From Myxococcota bacterium (GTDB lineage: Bacteria; Myxococcota_C; UBA6777), in the NCBI GenBank assembly GCA_023150835.1, contig JAKLKB010000091.1:1-28232 (forward strand): DNA of 28,232 nt, given 5' to 3'. A program made the position numbers and the translations under genes. The notes beneath the pieces were generated by a model. It worked only from the letters and a program-made list of their open reading frames with translations. It had not been told where the DNA came from and ran no database searches. This document shows, one piece after another, positions 1 through 6,448 of this stretch. The stretch's first letter is position 1. Every line of letters starts with the position of its first letter.

Positions 1-60
1 GCTCCTCCCCCTGCTGCGGCTTTTACACCTCCTCCTCCCCCTGCTGCGGCCTTTACACCC
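1..60 (+). repeat. Two tandem 30-bp in-frame repeat units
   Basis: Units 1-30 and 31-60 differ at only a few positions and share the core CCTCCCCCTGCTGCGGC. They encode a Pro/Ala-rich decapeptide repeated in frame. The array probably continues left of the window. Confidence 0.8.
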
Positions 61-297
61 CCCGCACCAGACTTCGCGCTTACTCCCGATCGAAACTATC
101 TTGCCAAAGCCCTCGAAGGCTCGCGCAAACGCTTCCGCCACCCTGCCGCTGCCCCTTCCTCGGCAGTCGAAAGCGCTCAAACCGAGTACATCCGCCAACT
201 TTCACAAGACGTCATCACCCGCATCGCTTGGGAAGTGGTCCCCGAACTCGCCGAGATCATTATCCGCGAAGCCCTTTCCAAACAACCCCGCTCCTAA
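1..297 (+). CDS. C-terminal fragment of Pro/Ala-rich protein with WEVVPELAE-type tail
   Basis: This gene is open from the first base of the window (frame 1) to a TAA at 295-297, so its start lies outside. The visible 98 residues begin with two copies of a 10-residue unit (PPPPPAAAFT-like). A short linker follows, then an amphipathic end containing ITRIAWEVVPELAEIIIREA. From memory, that terminal motif is common at the C-terminus of deltaproteobacterial and myxobacterial response-regulator, zinc-ribbon and GYF-type regulatory proteins, where a long Pro/Ala linker precedes it. The N-terminal domain that would name the protein is not in the window, so no function is assigned. The next gene starts 110 bp downstream on the same strand. 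Confidence 0.6.
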   Translation, partial: APPPAAAFTPPPPPAAAFTPPAPDFALTPDRNYLAKALEGSRKRFRHPAAAPSSAVESAQTEYIRQLSQDVITRIAWEVVPELAEIIIREALSKQPRS

Positions 298-407
298 TCC
301 CCCCATGCAAGTGTTCCTCACAGATACACCACACAAACAGCTTGCGACTTTCCACCCCCTCCCTTCCCCTTTGCGTAACATCTCTCGGAAAAAAGAAGGC
401 TGATCGC

Positions 408-890
408 ATGGAATGGCTAATTCGTTTACGACTGAGTGGTATCGTGGTGTTATTGGGCCTTTTCGTCGGAGGCATCGGGGCCTTGGTCGGAGCAAAACTC
501 CCGTTTTGGTTGATCGGCTTGTTGATCTTTGGTGCGTCCATGTTGTTTTTGCCCGTCCCACGGCTTCCACACGCTTATTCACAAGAGGACTTGGAGAAAG
601 AACTCCATGATATGCAGCGCGCCCTCTCCGAGATCCGCCTGCTCGAAGAAAAACTCACTCCGATCCAACAAGAGATCCAAGACGCTGGCCTCCTCAAACA
701 AGAACAGATCAAAGCCCTCGATCTGCGCTTTCAATCTCTGCGACAGATGACACCCGAAACCACCACCACCCTCCGAGAGCTGTTGTTTGGCGACCAACGG
801 CGCACGCTTTCGGTGATCGTCGTGATGCTTTCTCTGATGGCCCTTGCCGCCGCTGGCTTTGTCCCAACCTTCGGACGTTGGCTCTTTTAA
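408..890 (+). CDS. Small membrane protein with central coiled coil, function unknown
   Basis: This is a 160-residue protein. The ATG at 408 is preceded by an AGAAGG-type ribosome site at about 394-399 and begins directly with a membrane segment. In-frame codons further upstream would translate the end of the previous gene and a spacer, so I reject the longer form. Visible layout: two hydrophobic segments at about residues 9-28 and 31-50, a charged heptad-like helix at about 60-115 rich in Glu, Leu and Gln, and a third hydrophobic segment at about 134-156 near the C-terminus. This suggests an inner-membrane protein with a coiled-coil domain between its membrane segments. I do not recognise a family. 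Confidence 0.7.
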   Translation: MEWLIRLRLSGIVVLLGLFVGGIGALVGAKLPFWLIGLLIFGASMLFLPVPRLPHAYSQEDLEKELHDMQRALSEIRLLEEKLTPIQQEIQDAGLLKQEQIKALDLRFQSLRQMTPETTTTLRELLFGDQRRTLSVIVVMLSLMALAAAGFVPTFGRWLF

Positions 891-1156
891 TCAGACAATA
901 GGCCCATTCCGCACCTCGTAGGACTTACTCTCCCCCCCTCGCCTCTTCGACAGAAGGGAGAGGGGGCCGGGGGCCGAGGACGACGCGACCTCTGCTCCTG
1001 TCAGATTCCCCCGCCTTTTGGGCTTTACAGAGAAGGTGTCCGAGCGTTCGCAACCTGTCGCTGCCCAAGCACAGGGCATCTGTGTACTCTCCTTCGATCA
1101 CAGATCACTCGGGTATCGTCTAAGTCCTCTCACACCTCAGATATCTGGAGCCTGTC
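891..1156. other. Intergenic spacer with hairpin and dispersed-repeat remnant
   Basis: No gene is supported here. The spacer holds a G/C-rich inverted repeat, CTCTCCC at 928-934 pairing with GGGAGAG at 956-962, followed by a run of G and C. It also holds a diverged copy of a dispersed repeat at 1060-1120 (listed separately). The hairpin may end transcription of the small membrane gene, but it lacks a T tract. Confidence 0.5.
1060..1120 (-). repeat. Dispersed intergenic repeat family A, diverged copy
   Basis: Read on the minus strand, this stretch follows the same order as copies at 6001-6063 (+) and 14392-14455 (-): GATAYCCGRGTGAT, then GGAGAGTAC, then AGAYGCCC, then GGGCAGC. It is the most diverged of the three. 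Just beside it (about 1030-1053, minus strand) is a sequence resembling the terminal repeat of the 5893-6228 element, sharing CTCGGACAC. Confidence 0.55.
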
Positions 1157-3523
1157 GTGCTAGAACATCCATCCAAGACACCCGCCCCGTGGACCCACGC
1201 TGAACTCGATCAACTCATCACCAAAGCGTTCGAGGAAGACACCACAGGCGGCGATATCACCTCCGAAGCGATCTTCCGCCCTCACCAACGCGTCATCGCA
1301 CGTGCGATCGCCAAAGCCCCTCTCGTGGTCTGTGGCCTCCCCGTCGCTGAGCGCGTCTTCTCTTGGCTCGATCCAGCCACCCGCTGGACCGCTCATTGCG
1401 AAGAAGGCCAACTCGTCACACCTCAAACGGTCCTGTTTACCGTCGAAGGAGCCGTACGCTCGGTGCTTTCCGCAGAACGCATCGCCCTCAACTTGCTCCA
1501 ACATCTGAGCGGTATCGCGACCCACGCACGACAATTCGCCGAGGCTGTCGCAGACACACACACCCGCGTCGTCGATACACGCAAGACCTTGCCCGGGCTG
1601 CGGGTATTCCAACGCTACGCTGTCCGTGTCGGTGGATGCTTCAACCACCGCTATAACCTCGGAAGCGGCGTCTTGATCAAAGAAAACCACATCCGCGCCG
1701 CTGGCTCGATCGCACGCGCCGTCCAAGCCGCCCGACAATACGCCCCTCACCTCCTCAAGATCGAAGTCGAAGTGACGAATCTCGATGAACTCTTACAAGC
1801 CCTTTCTGTCCAAGCCGATGTGATCTTGCTCGACAATATGTCCAATGAGATGATGCGCGAAGCCGTCCAATTGACCGACAAACGCGCCCTCTTAGAAGCC
1901 TCGGGTAACGTCTCCCTCGAACGTGTCCGTTCTATCGCAGAAACGGGCGTCGACTTTGTCTCTGTGGGCGCACTCACACACTCCGTCCGCGCTGCCGATA
2001 TCAGCCTGCTTGTTCACCTCGAAGACCTTTCCGCGAATCCCTCTCACACCGAATCCCCTGCTTTTCTTTCCACACAACCGAGTGCATCGACCTCCTCCCC
2101 TCCCCTCCAACCCGCCCCTCGCACTTCGTTCTCCTCGCTCTCCCCCAAACAGGCCGATGCCTCCGCCATGACCTCGGATGCCTCCTCCGCCTCATCCAGC
2201 CCTCCTGCTCTGCCCTACCTGAACCTTGACCAAGCCCTCGCCAAACAAGAAGCCCCCGTCGGTCCCTATCTCCCCGCTGTGCAACCCTTCTACATCGAAG
2301 TCGCCTCCGATCTCGCAAAGCGCCTTGGCATCCCTCCGTCTCCATCCCAAAAATCCGAACTATCCGACGCCATCGAAGCCGCAACTTCTCCATCCCAAAA
2401 ATCCGAACTATCCGACGCCATCGAAGCCGCAACTTCTCCATCCCAAAAATCCGAACTATCCGACGCCATCGAAGCCGCAACCAAGAAACAGACCGATCCT
2501 CCCGCACAAAGCCTGCCTCCCTCGCGCTTTCAAGAGACCCTACTTCCAAAACTCCGAGAGTCTTTGTTTCTCTCACGAGGCATCCGTATCCCGAGTGGTC
2601 TGATCGAAGAAAATCCGCAGATCCGCTCGGGGCACTTTGCTTGCTGGATCGAAGGAACCCACGCAGGCAGCGGCGAGATCCCCGTAGATCGGCTGTTGGT
2701 GGGTGCCACCCCTCAAGAACTTCGGATCTTTCAGATCGAAGGCCGTAAAACCCTCCATCCCCTCAGCATGCGTGATGCCTCATTTGTCGCAGAAACCCAC
2801 AAAGCGCGGCTCAAAGAAGCCTACATCCCGATGTGGAACGCCGAAGAACTCCTCGTCCTCCATCTGACCGCGATCTTGGAACGTCACGCCGAACGCTTCC
2901 TTGGCACACAAGCCCTGCGCGCCGCACTCGATATCGTCGCTCATCACGAGCCTACACTCGTCGCACAAGCCCTCGATCGCTACCCGCTCAGCACGCTCCG
3001 CCGCATCCTCTTGTTGCTCGCCGAAGACCGCCTCTCCTTGTGCAACCTCCACCGCATCCTTGAGTCGCTCCTTGAGATCCCCCTCGATATCCAAGATATC
3101 GAACCCCTCGCAGACGCCACGCGCCGATCCATGCGGCGATATCTGTGCCAGCCCTTCGCTGTTCAAGAAACCCAACTGCTCGCCTATAACCTCGCCCCCC
3201 ACCTCGAACTTCTGCTCCAACACCTTTTCCTTGGGCGTCCCCTACCCGAAGGGATCTCTGCCCCCACAAGCATGGCCCCGATCCAAGCACTCTACAGCAC
3301 CTTACAACGGCGCTTTCGGGCCCTACCTTCGAGCGCAACCCTCCCGCTGCTGCTGGTTCGCGATCACGCCCTTCGGCGCCCCCTCCAACGTGTCCTTCAA
3401 CGCGCCTTTCCTTACTGCGGCGTCTTGTCTTGGCAAGAGATCGATCCCGATTATGACGTGATGATCATCGAAACCTTGGATCACGACGTCCTCGAATTTT
3501 CATCCCACAAAGATACCCCATAA
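1157..3523 (+). CDS. nadC: Quinolinate phosphoribosyltransferase (NadC) fused to FlhA-type export-gate cytoplasmic domain
   Basis: This is a 788-residue single reading frame. The GTG start at 1157 has GGAG six bases upstream. Residues 1-287 are a complete NadC, which makes nicotinate mononucleotide from quinolinate and PRPP in NAD synthesis. It shows TRKT (141-144), NHR (163-165), KENH (175-178), EVEV (203-206), LLDN (224-227) and SVGALTHS (269-276). A Ser/Pro/Ala-rich linker covers 290-370. Residues about 375-780 match the cytoplasmic domain of FlhA/EscV (FHIPEP family): PFYIEV, then LRESLFLSRGIRIPSGLIEE, a GxxxGSGEIPVDRLL strand, LLVLHLTAILERHAERFLG, the STLRRILLLLAEDRLSL helix, and an ending LLLVRDHALRRPL with VLSWQEIDPDYDV. 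The eight-helix FlhA membrane domain is absent. Three 16-residue repeats are inserted at 395-442. NadC is normally about 280-290 residues and stands alone. The fusion is seen directly; the FlhA assignment rests on pattern recognition. Confidence 0.85.
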   Translation: MLEHPSKTPAPWTHAELDQLITKAFEEDTTGGDITSEAIFRPHQRVIARAIAKAPLVVCGLPVAERVFSWLDPATRWTAHCEEGQLVTPQTVLFTVEGAVRSVLSAERIALNLLQHLSGIATHARQFAEAVADTHTRVVDTRKTLPGLRVFQRYAVRVGGCFNHRYNLGSGVLIKENHIRAAGSIARAVQAARQYAPHLLKIEVEVTNLDELLQALSVQADVILLDNMSNEMMREAVQLTDKRALLEASGNVSLERVRSIAETGVDFVSVGALTHSVRAADISLLVHLEDLSANPSHTESPAFLSTQPSASTSSPPLQPAPRTSFSSLSPKQADASAMTSDASSASSSPPALPYLNLDQALAKQEAPVGPYLPAVQPFYIEVASDLAKRLGIPPSPSQKSELSDAIEAATSPSQKSELSDAIEAATSPSQKSELSDAIEAATKKQTDPPAQSLPPSRFQETLLPKLRESLFLSRGIRIPSGLIEENPQIRSGHFACWIEGTHAGSGEIPVDRLLVGATPQELRIFQIEGRKTLHPLSMRDASFVAETHKARLKEAYIPMWNAEELLVLHLTAILERHAERFLGTQALRAALDIVAHHEPTLVAQALDRYPLSTLRRILLLLAEDRLSLCNLHRILESLLEIPLDIQDIEPLADATRRSMRRYLCQPFAVQETQLLAYNLAPHLELLLQHLFLGRPLPEGISAPTSMAPIQALYSTLQRRFRALPSSATLPLLLVRDHALRRPLQRVLQRAFPYCGVLSWQEIDPDYDVMIIETLDHDVLEFSSHKDTP
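2339..2482 (+). repeat. Three tandem 48-bp in-frame repeats inside nadC fusion gene
   Basis: Units are 2339-2386, 2387-2434 and 2435-2482. They are essentially identical, the visible difference being ACT against ACC in the last codon. Each encodes SPSQKSELSDAIEAAT. The array lies between the first strand and the first helix of the FlhA-like domain. Near-identity implies recent expansion or ongoing homogenisation. Confidence 0.95.
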
Positions 3524-3569
3524 CCCCAAGACGCTCAACTCAGTCTCCCTATCCTCCGAAAGGATCGGT

Positions 3570-4328
3570 ATGTCACAACTCAGCGAAACTCCGCTCGACA
3601 CCGAAGACTTCACCCCCGAAGATCTCCAAGTGGCCGACCCCGTCGTCTTCCCGCTCGACGATCCCCCCGAAGATACTCAGCGCTCCCTCCGCAAGATCTG
3701 GGCGCGCCACCAACTCACACCTTACCTCCGCCGTTGGGAAGAAGCCTACGTCCCCAACTTCCCCAACGCGATCTGGGCCTTCGATTGGCGCGCTTGTGAC
3801 GTGGGCTGTGGCTTCGGAATGTTTGTCCTGCGCGAAAGCGCCCACCATCCGTCCCGCGCCTACCTCGGCATCGAAAAAGGTACACGCCGAGGCATCGGCC
3901 TCGCCAAACGCGCCCAAGCCTCCGGGCAAAACAACCTCTTCGCGATCCACGGAAACGCCATCCCCTTACTCGCCGAGATCCCCGACCAAAGCTTCGACTT
4001 GATCACTCTCTTTTATCCGAATCCTTGGTGGCCCACCAAGCACCGGAAAAAACGTTGGGCTTTCCATCCGCTCTTGCCCAAACTGGTGTCTCTGCTCAAG
4101 CCCGACGCCACCCTGCTCCTCGCCGCCAACGAACGCTTCTACCTCTGCGAGTGGTTGTACGCCTTGCGCCATCACCCAGACGTCGCTCCTTTCCTTGTCG
4201 AAGACTACGTCGGCCCGATCCAAGAAACCGTCGGAAGAACACACTTTGAGACCAAATACCTCGAACACGGCATCGCTTGCGGAGAGATCCGCTTCAAGAA
4301 AAAGTACGATAAAAGGATAGACGAATGA
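3570..4328 (+). CDS. trmB: TrmB-like tRNA (guanine-N7)-methyltransferase
   Basis: This is a 252-residue SAM-dependent methyltransferase. The ATG at 3570 follows GAAAGGA at 3558-3564. The SAM site is CDVGCGFGMFVL (residues 76-87), followed by GIEKGTRRG (100-108), the position where TrmB proteins bind the SAM ribose. The family block FYPNPWWPTKHRKKRW is at 148-163. The terminal THFETKYLEHG (224-234) corresponds to the TxxE-containing block. Known family role: forming m7G46 in the variable loop of tRNAs. Most TrmB proteins have PDPW where this one has PNPW, and it carries a roughly 40-residue acidic N-terminal extension, so a diverged paralog is possible. It lies 46 bp after the nadC fusion, and its TGA overlaps the next start (ATGA), indicating translational coupling. 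Confidence 0.75.
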   Translation: MSQLSETPLDTEDFTPEDLQVADPVVFPLDDPPEDTQRSLRKIWARHQLTPYLRRWEEAYVPNFPNAIWAFDWRACDVGCGFGMFVLRESAHHPSRAYLGIEKGTRRGIGLAKRAQASGQNNLFAIHGNAIPLLAEIPDQSFDLITLFYPNPWWPTKHRKKRWAFHPLLPKLVSLLKPDATLLLAANERFYLCEWLYALRHHPDVAPFLVEDYVGPIQETVGRTHFETKYLEHGIACGEIRFKKKYDKRIDE

Positions 4329-5839
4329 ACCGACCTCATGCGCGTATTCACCCCTTTGATTGCCAAACCGCTGCCATCCATTCGACGCGAGGGATCTTTT
4401 GCAATCGTACGCTGAACCTACGAACCATCCGAGCGATCGGCTACGATATGGACTACACCCTCGTCCATTACAACGTCGAACGATGGGAAGAACAAGCCTA
4501 CGAGGCCACACGCCTTCGGCTCGAACGCGAAGGATGGCCTGTCAAAGGACTCACCTTCGATCCACAACGCATCGTGCGCGGTTTGGTGCTGGATCTCGAA
4601 CTCGGAAACATCATCAAACCCAACCGCTTCGGATACATCACACGCGCTGCTCATGGCACGCAGATGATGGACTTCAACGAGATGCGCGAAGTCTACGCTC
4701 GCACCCTGATCGATCTCTCGGATCGACGGTATATCTTCCTCAATACCCTGTTCTCGATATCGGAAGCATGGCTGTTTGCGCAACTCGTCGATCTCATGGA
4801 TCACGGCATCCTCACCCAAGTCCCGACCTACGAAGCTCTCTACAAAACAGTCCGCCACGCCATCGACACCACCCACATGGAGGGCGAACTCAAAGCCGAG
4901 ATCATGCAGCACCCCGAGCTTTATGTCGAACCCGACCCCGATATCCCGCTTGCGCTGCTCGATCAAAAAAGCGCAGGCAAACGACTTTTGCTGATTACAA
5001 ACTCCGAATGGTTCTACACACGCTTTATGATGCGTTACGCCTTTGATCGCTTTTTGCCCAAAGGGATGACGTGGCGCGATCTGTTTGAACTGGTCGTCGT
5101 TTCCGCACGCAAGCCGGACTTCTTCTCCCTGCGCGCCCCCGTCTTTTCAGTCGTGGACGAAGAAAATGGTCTCTTGCAGCCCTACATCTCCAAACTACAA
5201 AGCGGTGGCGTCTATCTTGGCGGAAATGCCGGCCTCATCGAATCTTCTCTCGCTCTTTCTGGCGAAGATATCCTGTATGTCGGGGACCACATCTACGGCG
5301 ATGTGACGGTTTCCAAAAGCACGCTGCGTTGGCGCACGGCCTTGATCTTGCGCGAACTCGAAGCAGAACTCGAATGTGTCGAATCCGCCCGCCTTCAGCA
5401 AGAACAAATCAACGTCATGATGGAAACCAAGGAAGCGATGGAGGCCGAACTGTCAGCACTCAAACTCGATATCTTGCGCAAAGAACACCACTACGGACCC
5501 ACCACCGAAACCCCCGAAGCCCAACTCCGTCAACGCGCCAAACAACTCCGCGAAGAACTGGTCGCCCTCGATAACCAGATATCCCCTCTTGTTGCCGAAG
5601 ACTCCGAGCGCGTCAACCCTTACTGGGGCTATCTGATGCGCGCTGGCAACGACAAAAGCCATCTCACCCGCCAAGTCGAGCGCCATGCCGATATCTATAT
5701 GTCCCGTGTCTCCAACTTCCTCTTCTATACGCCATTTATGTACTTTCGCTCTCCTCGCGGCTCCATGCCACATGATATGCCCACCCTTGAGATCCCGCCC
5801 TCTCCCCACCTCACTCCCCGCCCTCCGACCCTCTCCTAG
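4325..5839 (+). CDS. HAD-superfamily 5'-nucleotidase (NT5C2-like, HAD-IG)
   Basis: This is a 504-residue protein whose ATG overlaps the trmB stop by four bases. HAD motif I is GYDMDYTLVHY (Asp41 as nucleophile, Asp43 as acid/base). Motif II is LLLITNSEW near residue 220. Lys in SARKPDFFS follows near 264, and motif IV is YVGDHIYGDV near 318. This order and the size match the cytosolic purine 5'-nucleotidase family (HAD-IG), which dephosphorylates nucleoside monophosphates such as IMP and GMP. The segment from about 345 to 435 is rich in Glu, Leu and Gln and probably forms a helical hairpin. The C-terminus is proline-rich. The substrate is not determined by sequence. The genes before it deal with NAD synthesis and tRNA modification, so the cluster has a loose nucleotide-metabolism theme. 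Confidence 0.85.
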   Translation: MNRPHARIHPFDCQTAAIHSTRGIFCNRTLNLRTIRAIGYDMDYTLVHYNVERWEEQAYEATRLRLEREGWPVKGLTFDPQRIVRGLVLDLELGNIIKPNRFGYITRAAHGTQMMDFNEMREVYARTLIDLSDRRYIFLNTLFSISEAWLFAQLVDLMDHGILTQVPTYEALYKTVRHAIDTTHMEGELKAEIMQHPELYVEPDPDIPLALLDQKSAGKRLLLITNSEWFYTRFMMRYAFDRFLPKGMTWRDLFELVVVSARKPDFFSLRAPVFSVVDEENGLLQPYISKLQSGGVYLGGNAGLIESSLALSGEDILYVGDHIYGDVTVSKSTLRWRTALILRELEAELECVESARLQQEQINVMMETKEAMEAELSALKLDILRKEHHYGPTTETPEAQLRQRAKQLREELVALDNQISPLVAEDSERVNPYWGYLMRAGNDKSHLTRQVERHADIYMSRVSNFLFYTPFMYFRSPRGSMPHDMPTLEIPPSPHLTPRPPTLS

Positions 5840-6000
5840 TATAATTCCCCCCAATGATCGGCACTTTGCGTCCGAACTCCCCACCTCACTCCCTAACATT
5901 CGGACACATCGTCTGTGCTGTCGAAAAGGCCGTACGTTTGTACGTCAAAAGGCCAACCAAACGCAAAAAAGCGGATGTTCCTCGCTCGAACCACTGCTCA

Positions 6001-6063
6001 TACGATATCCGAGTGATGTACACAGCAAAAGAGAGCACCCAGACGCCCGATGGTTGGGCAGCC
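6001..6063 (+). repeat. Dispersed intergenic repeat family A, copy inside the MITE-like element
   Basis: Reads TACGATATCCGAGTGATGTA and continues to GACGCCCGAT and GGGCAGCC. It matches 14392-14455 on the opposite strand at about 55 of 63 positions by eye, and a more diverged copy at 1060-1120. Confidence 0.75.
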
Positions 6064-6174
6064 ACAGGGGGCTGCCCCTACGTCTTTACGATAACGCAAC
6101 GGGCGGATCTCGTATCATACCACATTCTGTGGTGGTGTGAGCCTGTCCATTCGCTGCTCTATGTCCCGATACAC

Positions 6175-6194
6175 GGGCGGTTCACGAACCGCCC
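6175..6194. repeat. Perfect 8-bp stem hairpin GGGCGGTT/AACCGCCC
   Basis: The two arms are exact complements around a four-base CACG loop, inside the MITE-like element and close to its right end. There is no T tract, so it need not be a terminator. Confidence 0.8.
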
Positions 6195-6228
6195 CTACGC
6201 CAACATAGACGATGTGTCCGAGTGTTAG

Positions 6229-6311
6229 CCACACAGGGCTGCCCCACCCTGTTTACGATCACACACCCTGCGGATCTCGTATGACGCAATCCACACGTTT
6301 TTGTGGAGTGC
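6229..6311 (+). repeat. Imperfect second copy of 6061-6145
   Basis: Both copies share GCCACA...GGGCTGCCCC, then TTTACGAT, then GCGGATCTCGTAT, then a CCACA/TGTGG hairpin, in the same order. The second copy begins directly after the right terminal repeat of the 5893-6228 element. Confidence 0.65.
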
Positions 6312-6430
6312 CACCCCACACCCCTCCGTAGACGTTCGTCCCTTGACCCCGCGAGGGGCAAACAGATCACTGTTTTCCAAACCAACAGCGTTCTCGCTTG
6401 AACAGGTGCAAACACGAGTTTTTTGTCAAC
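6311..6430 (+). repeat. Dispersed intergenic repeat family B, copy 1
   Basis: Shares, in order, CCCCACACCCC, CCCTTGACCCCG, TGTTT...CAAAC, CGCTTGAA, CGAGT/CGAAC and TTTGTCAAC with 8021-8150. The stem region is partly deleted relative to that copy. It lies just downstream of the HEAT-repeat gene stop. Confidence 0.6.
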
Positions 6431-6448
6431 CGCGTAAGCCCTATCCTT

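Larger units (their letters stand above)
5893..6228. mobile_element. MITE-like element with 24-bp terminal inverted repeats
   Basis: The left end (5893-5916) and the reverse complement of the right end (6205-6228) match at 22 of 24 positions, sharing CGGACACATCGTCT. Both ends read CTA outward, so a TA target duplication of the Tc1/mariner (IS630) kind is possible but not proved. No transposase is encoded. The interior has several palindromes: CGTAC/GTACG around 5931, GGCAGCC/GGCTGCC around 6057-6076, and an 8-bp stem at 6175-6194. Confidence 0.65.
5840..6448. other. 609-bp gene-free region packed with repeats
   Basis: The two flanking genes are convergent. No reading frame here has coding character. 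The stretch holds a 336-bp inverted-repeat-bounded element (5893-6228), an imperfect partial duplication of its right half (6229-6311), and a copy of dispersed repeat family B (6311-6430). Confidence 0.8.

Noticed and set aside
5854-6228. Open frame of 124 codons within the inverted-repeat element
   Set aside because: It ends inside the right terminal repeat, has no ribosome site or recognisable sequence, and consists of dispersed repeats and palindromes.
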